NCBI GenBank assembly: GCA_023525975.1
Contig: CM042029.1
Coordinates: forward strand, 68,791,429 to 68,855,428
Direction: 5' to 3'
DNA from: Smallanthus sonchifolius
Taxonomy: Eukaryota > Streptophyta > Magnoliopsida > Asterales > Asteraceae
DNA length: 64,000 nt
The position numbers and the translations under genes were made by a program. Within the stretch, counting starts at the first letter, position 1, and the number at the start of each line of letters is the position of its first letter. Shown in pieces: positions 31,734-41,922 of the stretch. The notes beneath the pieces were generated by a model. It did not search any database and was not told the DNA's origin. It saw only the letters and a list, made by a program, of their open reading frames with translations.

Positions 31734-34410
31734 TGTAACATCCCGAAAATCCACCTAAGTATTATTTAAACTAACGGGTGACCCGAGCCATTTATAAATA
31801 AAAAAATAGTGACGGAGGTTTTTCATGTTGTGACGCTACTTATAAAACCACAAGGACCCGGGTAGCCGTTTACTTCATATCTCGAGACGGAAATGCGTCA
31901 TTGTAATCTAGAGGGACCCGAGAGAAACATGGGAATGTTTAAATACCCTCTAATCGAAAACCCTAGGGTCACTCGGACCATAGGTGTGCTCGACGGCAGC
32001 ATGTGTGAATGTAGGGAAGTGGGGCCGACGACGAGGGCTGTCGGACGGGAAGAGAAGTCGGTGACGCGACGGCTTTGACCAAGAACCTCCTAAACATTCA
32101 AGGTAAACCCGTTTACGTTGTTTACGATCTTTTTTCATGAGATGATGATTAGGATTTCTTGGTTTCACTGTTAAGGCCACTAGATGGCGACTTGGAGACG
32201 ATTGGTGAAAGAATCGAGCGAAAACAGGAACTCCGGCGAGGATTCCGGCCACTGTTTGTTTTCCGGCGGCGGCGACCGCAGGTGCCAGCGATGGTAAGAG
32301 GTCGAAGTGTTTGGCGACACGGTCGCGTGGATATATTATTTGTCCAATTCCGAGTTTGTTTGATAGGGAAACGAGCAGTGCTAAGACAGACGCGCGAAGA
32401 GGGCGTATTCCGGCTATTGTTCGGTTTTTCGGCGACGGAGGTGATGGTTTCCAGCGACGGAAACTGGTTCATCTGAAATGGTTCGCTGATACGGACGCGT
32501 GGACATATGATTCGCCTAAAACGGAGTTCATTTGGGTCGGTTTTAAGCTACTCATATTTTGACGTTCAAAACCGAACGAGCTGAAAGAGAAATTCGTGTT
32601 CTGGCAGCAGCGGTGGCGGCGACGGCCGACACCAATAATTTTCTGAGGTCGGGCATGTTGATACAAACGTGTGGATAGGTTGTTAGCACTAAACGGAACT
32701 CGTATGGTTGAGATATGAGCAAAACAAGTTTTCCTCTCGCGTGGTGCTTAGCAGTTTCGTACAAAACCGCTTAGAACGGCTTGTACGCAAAGGTATGACC
32801 CCATAGGACTTTATATTCATTTTTGGGGAGTATTTTGGGATATGGGAAAAATGTCGGGAACGACTTTCGGGAACATTTTTCGGTATTGTTAATTTAAGGG
32901 TTTTTGGTACGCGAGCGAGCACGTCGGTTGTACGGTTTGGGACGACTTAGACTGAGCTTGTAGCTGCTGGTCCAGAATAGGTGCGTTAGTGTTACAACGG
33001 TAATAGGATTGATCTGGGTAGTTCATTTGATGACAGGTTCGCGATGGACTACGAGTTTACGGGTATGCGACTTCGGAAGGAAAGCTTCGCAATCGGTGAG
33101 TTTCTAATCCCCCTCTTTTAAACGTTTTACTGTTTTGGGGCTATCGTACACACATTCACGTGGTATTAATATAATTAATCATGCTAAGGGTCACGGGTTC
33201 TAAACCAATATGCTTTGAGTATAAGTTGCTTAAATTGAGAGTCGTAGAGTTTATGGCGTGTTCATAGAAATGTGTGAGTCATAGAGACGAGATATTAATG
33301 TGCGACATGTTAAGGGTTGGACCGGGAGAGTCGGGGTTAAAGTTAAATGGTCATGATTGTATGTGGTGTATGTTGTGTTAGGGTCGTGTGTAAAGTGCAG
33401 GTGTAGTTAATGAGTCATGTACATGACATGTGTTATGATATGGTTATATTTTTGTTGTATTTTTTGTGTCATTGTCCTTGTGGCATGGCGGGTATTGTGT
33501 TTGTATCGTTGTCATCATGACACGACAAACGGGATCGTGGAGGACGAGGTCCTTCGGGATGTCACCAATGGTGATAATTATCTAACAGGATAATGATGAG
33601 CTCGGGGAGTGTTAATGCCCTGACGAGGGTAACCCTTACGAGGGTGCAGTGATGAGGTATGTGTTTGCATGCGTATATATATATATGTTAATTTGCATGC
33701 TAGTAATGAGTTGTATTTATTACGTATGAGATAGTGTTAATATGACGTATTGAATGTGACGTGTAGAGTTAGACTGACCATTGAGTCAGGACTTGTGATG
33801 TGATGTGTATAAGGGTTGTGTCTGTTAGTTGTGAGAGCCTTGGTTAAGGTCGGATGTGTTAATGTCTAGGGTAGGTTGTGTGAACCCAGAGTCGAGTTAA
33901 TGTGTATTCGTGGATATGAGTTGCTAGCATAGTATGTTGAGTCTATGCCGTTGTGATTGTAAGGTTATTATTATTTATATTAGTAGTACGGGTTGAGTCT
34001 CGGGTGATAAACGGTTATGGGATGTCATGTGACGACATGGGATTATCTATTCGTTAATAAAGTGTAATGATATTTTATAAGGATCGGAGGGTACTGAGTG
34101 AATTAAACTGAAGAACATGACGTGGTGGTTTTTATTTAAATTAAACTATTAGAACTCACTCGGCGTAGCTGACTTTGTGTGTACGTTAGATTGTTTTGCA
34201 GGTTAGCATAGGGTTGAGGTATCTTGGCTGGGAAGCGACGTTACTCGGGTCGGTGTGCAGGCATTTGTAAGGTAAACCTAATGACATTAATTGGTTATAA
34301 ATGATTTTAGAAAGACTTTCGCTGTAATTTGAATTGCAATAAATGCGTTTTTAAAGGAAAATGACCTGTTATGAGATCCAACTGTATGATGCCCGGGTTG
34401 GGGTCTTACA
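31734..34410 (+). repeat. 3' LTR of the LARD
   Basis: Begins TGTAACATCCC directly after the PPT and ends GGGGTCTTACA, followed by the GGAAT duplication. Its length of 2677 bp exceeds the 5' copy by 23 bp through small indels. Confidence 0.88.
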
Positions 34411-34415
34411 GGAAT

Positions 34416-34753
34416 GGTGATGGTGGTGGTGGGTGATTTTGTGGTTGTGCGAGTGGTTGTTGATTTGGTGGTTGTTGATTTGGTGGTGGTTGATTGGGAA
34501 ATAGGAGATCTGGAAAAGGTGGGACTGGTCCCCCTCCTTGGTTTGGATCTGGGTTTGGTGGTTGATTTTGTGACATTCTCAGGCTGTCAAGTTTCTCTAA
34601 GATGGTTTGGACTTGGTTCTTTAACTTTCGGTTGGCTCTAGCGTCCTGTTCTATTTCTGGATTGAATAAAAGTGGTGACTTCCTTCCTGAATTACGAGTA
34701 TGCATAAACCTGTGATCTGCACGAATAAACAAAAGATTAGTAGCTCCGAACAA
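34416..34753 (-). pseudogene. TR-GAG gag, N-terminal part
   Basis: Open on the minus strand: FMHTRNSGRKSPLLFNPEIEQ, ANRKLKNQVQTILEKL, then a P/N/Q-rich stretch (NPDPNQGG, PPNQQPPNQQP). The probable start is the second Met (MHTRNS), typical of Athila gag (MRTR-type starts); the 16 residues before it are leader. The reading is cut by the LARD insertion at 34415. No conserved capsid core is visible anywhere in this element, so gag looks internally reduced. Confidence 0.72.
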
Positions 34754-34786
34754 AATAATTAAAACAAAAACACTAAGCGCACGTAT

Positions 34787-34804
34787 TCCCCGGAAACGGC
34801 GCCA
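34787..34804 (-). promoter_or_regulatory. TR-GAG primer binding site
   Basis: The minus strand reads TGGCGCCGTTTCCGGGGA, the Athila-type site (tRNA-Asp like), three bases past the 5' LTR. Confidence 0.85.
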
Positions 34805-34807
34805 TTT

Positions 34808-35910
34808 TCATCGCGTTGTCAAGGTCAATCAAAAACAATTATTCTAATCCCTATCTACCTTAAACTATAGTATAATAAAGTAGGGTATCGTATCCAAAGG
34901 GAATTGGTGGAAAGTGTTTGTTTTATGAAAATTGTTCGAATTTTAATTAAAAAGCAAATAACTGTAACTTTGTAAAAACTATTAAGAGGAAACGGATCAC
35001 TTCCGGGTTCAGATTATAAGTTCGGTGATTACTGGTTTGTACTTATTGGAAGTTACATAGACATAACTCATTAATAAGATTGATAAATAATTAACATTCA
35101 AGTAACGACTGTATTGAGCAACGATTGCAAAAACCAAATGTTTGACACAAGTTAATTACCCAATAGTTAATTACCAATTCAGAATACTAATCATAGATAC
35201 ACAACGGTTCACGATAGATAACCGAAAAACTAATGCATATGATAAATCAATAAACTAAACGTGTTCAATCAATCCAATCAATTCTAGAACTCAAACAATC
35301 AAACGATTACAAGAATATTAGACCAAATCAAGTATGAACCTAGGTATCACTTACAAGCAGATCCTACACCCGGAAACGACAAGAAGAGATTAGCCGCTCA
35401 TCGACATCGTTATCGATTCTTCAATAATTGTTCTAACTTGATCTATCATCAAAAACTGGTAAAGATTGAAACTTTATCTCTGGAAATCACCTTAGGGAGG
35501 CTCTGGATCGTAGAATAACAAGTTAATTCGACTATAGAGTCCTCCATGCTTTATAATTGAAATTAGGTTAAATTTTCCGAATTTATGAATCTTCGCGTGT
35601 CGCGAAGAACAAATTAGTCGGGTGGGCTTTTCAAAATCTTCGCGAGTCGCGAACTTCTGCCTCTTGATCTTCGCGTGACGCGAAGAACTTAAATTCCATA
35701 TTTTTGACCTTTCTTGACTTTGACTACTCTGGGGCCCGTGAATGCTACTATCCTCATGATTTTAAGCTCGTGTTTTCCCACTCACTTAGCACATTAAACC
35801 TGTAGTGGACACAAATACCAAACGCACATAAAACAGACTCCTTATACAAAGCTAAACGCTTAAAACTATAAACTTAGACTCTTATGCACGGGATATTTAA
35901 CCTCACATCA
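34808..35910 (-). repeat. 5' LTR of the TR-GAG element
   Basis: Minus-strand start TGATGTGAGG; the end reads GCGATGA where the other copy has GCGATCA. It carries a perfect hairpin (CTTCGCG, loop TGT, CGCGAAG) at 35591-35607. It lacks the 30 bp present between two palindromes in the other LTR. Confidence 0.87.
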
Positions 35911-35915
35911 GTTGT

Positions 35916-35963
35916 CAACTTGGGACATTGCAAAGAGATGTTGGATGGTTCACGAACTAGCAT
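35916..35963 (-). pseudogene. Ty1/copia gag, N-terminal end (other half)
   Basis: From the ATG at 35963 the minus strand reads MLVREPSNISLQCPKL and reaches the TR-GAG target duplication; the frame resumes at 542 with TTTNYTTW. The joint gives the conserved CP-x-LTTTNYTTW start of copia gag. No PBS or LTR of this copia element was found to the right, so its 5' end may be lost. Confidence 0.72.
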
Positions 35964-36117
35964 TATTGCTTCACTTGCATTTGTGTATGAGATTGCTAGT
36001 GACTGGTTTCTTGGTTTCTTGGTTCTTGCTACTTGCTACTTGTTCTTTATTTTTTTTCCAAGCTAACTGGCTTCCATTCTTTATTTTATTTTATTATTTT
36101 TGTTCCTTTATTCAAAG

Positions 36118-36234
36118 CTATGTTAAAATCCCGTGTATTAATTTATTAGGAGAGAGAGGCGGGAAAATAAAGGTGAGGAGTAACCAAAGAGTGACACGTG
36201 TCCCCTATGGTTTTCCTTTACTATATAGTATAGA
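36118..36234 (-). mobile_element. Degenerate short Helitron
   Basis: On the minus strand it begins TCTATACTATATAGTAAAGG and ends in ACACGGGATTTTAACATAG, close to the intact Helitron at 38845-39218, but the left hairpin arm is gone and the CTAG end is altered. It is probably an internal-deletion copy. Confidence 0.5.
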
Positions 36235-36794
36235 TATAGATTATCGGCCAACGCAACCATGTATACTTTATCCTATATGTGGATGATTATACTCGTTGTA
36301 TGTGGTTATACCCTTTTTCGTGTGAATCAAGTGTGTTCTATTCAAGTATTTTATAACTATGGTTGATCATTGTCAATTCACCACTAAACTAAAAAGAGTA
36401 TACGAATTCGTTAGCTAGGGTGAGTATGACAAACTATGTAATTACTTATTCGCTAAGTGCATTTTTCATCGATTGTCATGTCCATATAAACGTTAACGAA
36501 ACAGGCACACTCAACAAGAAATAGACATGTGGTTTTGATACGGAGCTAATCTAGAATTGACACACTTTTATTTGGATGAGACAAGGTAGGGAAGTGAAAC
36601 AAGGAGCATACCTTGTCTGTCGATTAAGCCTTGATTTCATCACTAGAGATTTTCCTACGATTTTAGCCATCTACAAAAAAATTCGTTTTTAACGTAAATC
36701 ACTAACTGTCTTAATGTCTTTAATTTCAGTATTTAACTTAGAGTTTTCAATTTAAAAAATTTCATAATCCTCTCAAATTTTTATCTCTGTAAAA
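36235..36794. other. No gene recognised
   Basis: AT-rich sequence with no ORF above 60 codons and no repeat structure I can name. Confidence 0.5.
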
Positions 36795-37772
36795 GAGTAA
36801 AGTGTAATTTGTATCCCTATGGTTTAGGCCCGCTGACACTTTGCAACCCTGTTTTAAAAGAAGTGCAATTAATTTTTCACCCCTTGTGGTAAAGTTTCTC
36901 TTTCTTTTTGCGTCCCTCCATCAAAAATCAGTGAGTATATCCGTCCATTTATGTGGTAAAAGTCATTTTTACCCTTATTTCCTTTACATACAAAAAAAAA
37001 AAGCTTGTAAACAATTGTGGTCAAGCACCACCCCTTAAGGCCACCGTTTGAAGGACTAAATAAACACCGATGCACCACAACCACATTCAATTGAAGGACT
37101 GAAAGGGGTTTATATCTTACACTGGATTAATGGAAGGACCAAATCAAATCAAAGCCACCACAAACACAGCCAAATCGAAGAACTCCGCCCAGCCATCGTC
37201 TTTCCAGCCATCCTTGCAAGATATGCTCCTCACCATATTCGTTCACCAACACCACCAAAAGAACTCGCTCCCTATTTCTTTTTCCGGCAACAGAGATCCT
37301 CGTACGCCTGCCCCTTTCAGATTTGGGTTCGGATCTTCTACCCCTTTTAGATTTGGCTCTAATCCACCTTATTTTTCCACTGTGGGGGTAGTAGGCGGTG
37401 GGGATGTCATTGGTCCAGGGAAGAAGTTGCAATCAAGATGAATATGAAAATTGGTGATGGTGTTGTGTAGGGACGTTGTGTGTGTAGAGAGAGAGAGAGA
37501 TGAAGGTGGGGTGGGCGGCGGTGGGAGTAGCCAACGATGGTGGTGCTAGGAAGATATGAGGTGAATTTTTTTTTTGAATTTTTGATTTAAAGGTCATTTA
37601 ATTGTAAAAGTACGATAATACCCTTCTGTTTAACGGCTTAATGGACGAATTTTTGACGGAGGGACGCAAAAAGAAAGAGAAACTTTACCACAGGGGTGTA
37701 AATTACATTTTTTTTAAAACAGGATTGAAAAGTGTCAGCGAACAACCATATGGGTGCAATTATCAGCCTGTA
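36795..37772. mobile_element. MULE-like element with long terminal inverted repeats
   Basis: About 170 bp at the left (with CGCTGACACTTTGCAACCC and GGTAAAGTTTCTCTTTCTT) recurs inverted at the right end (37590-37770), including the 28-base core around TTTTTGCGTCCCTCC. Long TIRs with an unrelated middle are typical of Mutator-like elements. No transposase is present. Exact ends and TSD are uncertain; CTGTAA occurs just outside both ends. Confidence 0.65.
37130..37441 (+). CDS. ORF inside the MULE, possible captured fragment
   Basis: 103 codons, S/P/F/G-rich (FQPSLQDMLLTIFVHQHH, RFGFGSSTPFRFGSNPP). The antisense strand is also open for 101 codons. Downstream, a GA microsatellite (37487-37500) on the other strand gives a CT-rich stretch like a plant 5' leader. 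It could be a host exon picked up by the MULE, or chance. I do not recognise the protein. Confidence 0.25.
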   Translation: MEGPNQIKATTNTAKSKNSAQPSSFQPSLQDMLLTIFVHQHHQKNSLPISFSGNRDPRTPAPFRFGFGSSTPFRFGSNPPYFSTVGVVGGGDVIGPGKKLQSR

Positions 37773-37996
37773 ATATGTTACACATTTAATCTAATGTCAC
37801 AATCTTGACAAAAGGAAAACACACTATTCCTTAACATAGGACAATTAAGCATACATGATTTTGCCAAATCATACCTTCAATCCTTGTTCTTGACTAAATT
37901 CCGACTTTTACTTTTAGATAATGTTAAATATATTTATCTTCTTTTTTTTAGTTGAAATATTTTTTATAAAATTTAAGGTAGTCTTAATGTCATATT

Positions 37997-38445
37997 TAAG
38001 GGTATAAATGAGTTGAACCGAGCTAAGCTAGAGTCCGGCTCCTTTAACTTAAGAGAACTCAAGCTAAAGCTCGGTTTGTTTAGAGCTCGACGGACTCGTT
38101 TATTAATTATTTAACTACTAAATTATTTTATTTTTATAATTATTTATATTTATATTTTTTATATATAACATAATATATCTTATATAACTATTTTTATCAT
38201 AATTTTATATATAATAATAAATATTATAAAAATATGTATTTAATATATTAAGTACAAATTATACAAATAAAAAGTTTGTTTAGGCTCGTGATCGGCTTGA
38301 GCTCGATATGTGAAGCTCGGACTCATACTCGTTCATTAAGTGAACCACAAGAAAAACTCGGGCCTAAAATCGGGCTCGTTTAAGCTCGCCTCGATCGCGA
38401 GTAGCTCTTGAACGGTTGCCCCGGCTCAGCTCGTTTACCTCCCTA
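37997..38445. mobile_element. hAT-type MITE
   Basis: The 8-bp duplication GTCATATT is perfect at 37989-37996 and 38446-38453. The ends are inverted: left TAAGGGTATAAATGAG, right (inverted) TAGGGAGGTAAACGAG. The 449-bp body has GAGCTCG/CGAGCT-rich subterminal sequence and an AT-rich middle, with no ORF. An 8-bp TSD with a TAGGG-type end fits the hAT superfamily. Confidence 0.85.
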
Positions 38446-38453
38446 GTCATATT

Positions 38454-38844
38454 TTATTGCCTTAGTTTTAATTAGATTCTATTATAAACTCATGAGATTG
38501 TTTTAAATAAAATATCATACATTATATTCAAACATTAGCTCATGATATTTTTGCTTGTAGTATATATGGTCAATTTTATCCAATTCAATGTCATTAGGTG
38601 TGGCATCAAGAGTGTTCATTGTCCTTTTCTTGATTTATAATCCTGGTACGACATTGCACGTTGTTTTGTACCAAATACACATTCATACTGGATCATTCCC
38701 ATTCACACAAATCTAAGGTCGGTAAAGAAGAAAATCATTTTCTTTCCATCCCATGGCTGTGAATGATCAACTGGCCAACTAGGCACATGCTTTTGCTCCA
38801 TATCCTTTTCTTTCTTCACATTGATGGCCTTCTATATCCATATA
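38454..38844. other. No gene recognised
   Basis: Unremarkable sequence upstream of the Helitron. It would be distal promoter of the SAUR if that gene is transcribed. Confidence 0.45.
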
Positions 38845-39218
38845 CTAGGTTAAAATCCCGTGTGTTACACGGGTTGAATAAATATAATTACAATATTATA
38901 TATTAAGTAATAAAAATTTTATTTTTTTAAAAACTCGTGTTTTATACGAGTTTAATAAACCCGTTAAATACAATATAATTTGTTAACACATACACTCGTC
39001 AAAATATGTCAAGAGATTTATTAATACAAAGATTAATATTTTCTTTAAAAAATATTATTAATAAAACATAGATGTGTATTTAATAAGAGAGAGATGTGTA
39101 TTTAATAAATCATAGAAGTGTATTTAATAAGAGAGAGAAGCGGGAAAAAAATGATGAGAATGAATATATGAAGGTGACATGTGGCATTGAGAAACCTTTA
39201 TTTATTATATAGTATAGA
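38845..39218 (-). mobile_element. Non-autonomous Helitron
   Basis: Minus strand: starts TCTATACTATATAATAAA (39218) and ends CTAG (38848-38845). Eight bases before the end is a 7-bp hairpin, CCCGTGT-AAC-ACACGGG on the minus strand (38857-38873). The flanks are A (5') and T (3'), the Helitron insertion rule. 374 bp, no ORF. Inside are three direct repeats of TGTATTTAATAAGAGAGAG-type (39070-39140). Confidence 0.83.
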
Positions 39219-39289
39219 TATAGAAAGCATAATCTCAATAAAGCACAACACAACACAGCCTGTTATCATTTTTCTTAGATATCAAAACC

Positions 39290-39725
39290 ATGATGATCGG
39301 TACCAAGACGTTAATCAAGATCGCAAGAAAGTCTCAACAAATGGCAACCGCCCGGTGGAAAAGTAATGTAGCACCAGGAACATTTAGCGATTTACAACCC
39401 TAACGCGACAAGGAAATTTGAAAAAGGTCATTTTGTTGTGTACACACTCGATGGACACCGTTTTGTTTTTCCTTTAGGACACCTCAAGACTTACATCTTT
39501 AGAGAGCTTTTTACCATGTCAGAAGAAGAGTTCGGACTACCAAGAAATGGACCAATTACATTCCCATGTGATGCGTCGTTCGTTAAGGAAGCAGCTAACT
39601 TAATCCATCAGCGTGCAGCGCTAGCCAAGGAGAGAGATTTTCTTGAGTCTTTGTTTGCTAGAAGTAGTCATCCATCTTATGTTCATCAAGGAAGAACCAG
39701 GCAACAACTAGTTGCCCAATGTTAA
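39290..39725 (+). pseudogene. SAUR-like auxin-responsive gene with a one-base frameshift
   Basis: Single-exon small auxin-up RNA gene, SAUR61-68-like. From the ATG at 39290 the frame reads MMIGTKTLIKIARK, the family's N-terminal basic helix, for 37 codons to a TAA at 39401. A one-base shift just before it opens the frame KFEKGHFVVYTLDGHRFVF, PLGHLKTYIFRELFTMSEEEFGLP and GPITFPCDASFVKEAANLI, the SAUR core, followed by the usual variable tail ending QLVAQC. Total about 144 residues, normal for the group. SAURs act at the plasma membrane side on PP2C.D phosphatases to promote acid growth. Only one lesion is seen, so an assembly error or recent pseudogene are both possible. A Helitron ends 71 bp upstream. 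Confidence 0.82.
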
Positions 39726-39790
39726 AGCAAAATAGAAATTGTACATTTTGTAGTTAAGAAGTATCTTAGTTTATTATCTTCAAGACCGGA

Positions 39791-39820
39791 TTTTATTATT
39801 ATTATTATTATTTATTAGAA
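39791..39820. repeat. ATT microsatellite
   Basis: A run of TTATTATT units in the 3' flank of the SAUR. Confidence 0.7.
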
Positions 39821-39864
39821 ATATACAACTAGAGATGTTAATAATTGTGGGTTTACAGAGTACA

Positions 39865-39984
39865 GTTGATTTTAATGTTACAAATGGCAATGTGGAAAAG
39901 CCTTATAATGTGGTTGATAAGTACTAGTACTGGCACAAGACTTATGGATCTTTCATTTGCTCCTCGTAGCACTCTTAATCATGA
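39865..39984 (+). pseudogene. Unrecognised coding fragment, left half
   Basis: One frame from about 39890 (MAMWKSL) reads STSTGTRLMDLSFAPRSTLNHD up to the TRIM LTR. The same frame resumes on the other side of the TRIM at 41798, which suggests one coding region was interrupted. I do not recognise the family. Another frame just before (FNVTNGNVEKPYNVVDKY) also looks protein-like and may belong to it through a frameshift. Confidence 0.4.
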
Positions 39985-41792
39985 TGATATTAGAATGTAA
40001 TCTAGACTTAGATTATTTAATTACGTATTTACAAGAAATTGGTCACAAGGCAGAAAACGAAAGTCAAACTTGATAAACGTCAAACGGAAGTTATTGGCGG
40101 TTATTGACGGTTTTCTGGTACCCCAAACGAATGGGTGTAACTACCTTGCTAGTACCGTTTCATAGACTATTTATATGCCCAAAATTGTAAATAATCGTTG
40201 GTCAATTTCATTATATAAAATCGTCTGGTTTGACTTTACGCTGCAGACCAGAATTTGTGTAATTGATCCCTTGTTCTTATTCTGATGAATATGTTTCTAC
40301 ATATATGACTTCGTGATTAAGTGTTCTTGATATCCCACATAGTGGTATCAGAGCATGGTTACGATTCTCGGACTTTGATTGAATAACCGCTGCGCAAATT
40401 GAGAGGATCAAGAACACACGTTGCTGCACAAATCTGGAATCAAGAACGATCATTGATCAAGCGGAAATCAACAAGGCAAACAATCATTCGAAATTTTGAT
40501 GAAGAAGACGTGTTGATGAATCAACAACATATCCGCTGCACACACATCATATACAAAAACAAGAACACTAAATCAATTGGCGAGGGTGTTCAAGAAAAAA
40601 ATATGAATCAATCTACGGGTCCATTTATATTGGCTTCGAATTGAAAACCCAGAAATCGAAGGCACATTCGCAACCATCACACAACTGGAATTGCGTTTGG
40701 ATTAGGACCAGAAATCAGAAGATGGTTCAGAGAACGAAAGAATTAAACACAATATTCGGAAAATAAAGGGGTCAAAAACGGATCAGGATGACATCATACG
40801 AGGAATTTAAGAACTTTCTTTGGGTCACACTACAATGAACCCATGGACATCTCAATAGGAAGATGATTAAGAACGCAACATCATTTTTTGCGGGTCAAAC
40901 AAGAATGAAAATCCAACATCATTATGCAGAAATCAAAGCCTTTTATCAGCCTATGATCGAGAAGAAAACAAGACGATGAAGGCTTAAATTCTATCCTAAA
41001 ACTAGCTACATAAAAGTTTAGTTTAAGGGAGGATTTGTGCAGCGAATGGACCAAACGGAACAAAGAAACAATCAAGAAAATGAAAGAAACACGATGGGTC
41101 ATCATATCAAGAAAGAACAGATGTTGAATCTTTCGGTGCAAACTACTACACATACTCGAGGGAAGAAACTTCAGCAAACGTTTGCAATTTTGAATTATTC
41201 AAATTACTTGCAAGGTATGATTTATTTCCAAAATGAAACCGAGTTATTCATACTCTCATTTTGGTGTACACTCACATTTGCATATTTGAGTCCAAAGCGA
41301 GACAGCGACTAAGATAGCGAGAGTTGATACCCAACACAACGGTATCACATTGAAGAGCAGAAAACACTACCTTCTGCAGAGAAGATCAAGACTTATTTTC
41401 ATAAATGGCGGACCAAAAGCCATTGAAAGGATTATTGAAGACGCGAATTAAAGAACTAATTTATGCTAGATGAATATAAGTCTAGCTTAGGGGAGTGTAT
41501 TAGAATGTAATCTAGACTTAGATTATTTAATTATGTATTTACAAGAAATTGGTCACAAGGTAGAAAACGAAAGTCAAACTTGAAAAAAGTCAAACGGCCG
41601 TTATTGACGGTTATTGACGGTTTTCTGGTACCCCAAACGAATGGGTGTAACTACCTTGTTAGTACCGTTTCATAGACTATTTATATGCCCAAAATTGTAA
41701 AGAATCGTTGGTCAATTTCATTCCCTTGTTCTTATTCTGATGAATATGATTCCACATATGAATTCGTGATTAAGTGTTCTTGATATACCACA
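39985..41792 (+). mobile_element. Short non-coding LTR element (TRIM-like, copia ends)
   Basis: Direct repeats 39985-40339 and 41496-41792 flank an interior of about 1.15 kb. PBS TGGTATCAGAGC at 40343-40354; purine tract TTAGGGGAG just before the second LTR. The second LTR lacks about 55 bp present near 40215-40270 in the first. The interior has ORFs of only 80-90 codons with no gag or pol motif. Exact LTR start is unclear (TGATATTAG versus TGTATTAG); nearest flanking match is GATGA/GGTGA. Confidence 0.78.
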
Positions 41793-41922
41793 GGTGAGAA
41801 CTACTGGAATATTTTCTATCAATTTTTCAAAAGTGAGAACAACGTTAAATATGGTACCCATCAATACTTCGTCCTGATTGAGGATGATAAGTCCTTGGGG
41901 TGTTCAACCGGACACTTTAGGT
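41793..41922 (+). pseudogene. Unrecognised coding fragment, right half
   Basis: Reads ENYWNIFYQFFKSENNVKYG and HQYFVLIEDDKSLGCSTGHFR to a stop at about 41920, in frame with the left half across the TRIM. Aromatic-rich and protein-like, no family recognised. The stop coincides with the start of the Cassandra-type LTR, so the natural C-terminus may also be lost. Confidence 0.4.

Larger units (their letters stand above)
25994..34410 (+). mobile_element. Complete long-LTR, nearly non-coding retrotransposon (LARD, Tekay-like ends)
   Basis: Two LTRs of about 2.65 kb (25994-28647 and 31734-34410) flank a 3.1-kb interior. TSD GGAAT is perfect at 25989-25993 and 34411-34415. PBS 28651-28662; PPT AAGGGGGATAG at 31720-31730. 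The interior has no recognisable gag, RT, RNase H or integrase. LTR ends TGTAACATCCC and GGGGTCTTACA, the Met-tRNA PBS and the sequence before the PPT resemble Tekay chromoviruses, so I infer a large retrotransposon derivative mobilised in trans. It splits TR-GAG gag. Confidence 0.88.
543..35910 (-). mobile_element. Athila-like non-autonomous gag-protease LTR element (TR-GAG type), carrying nested insertions
   Basis: The two ends are LTR copies of about 1.1 kb, and the 5-bp duplication GTTGT flanks them at 538-542 and 35911-35915. Reading right to left: 5' LTR 34808-35910, PBS 34787-34804, gag N-part 34416-34753, gag middle 25630-25988, gag C-part plus protease 12629-11576, a long non-coding 3' region 11575-9601 and 2011-1676, a polypurine tract, and the 3' LTR 543-1675. 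No RT, RNase H or integrase of this element is seen, so it would need enzymes supplied by an autonomous Athila. Four other elements interrupt it. Removing one GTTGT copy restores a continuous copia gag reading across the site, which supports the boundaries. Confidence 0.85.
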
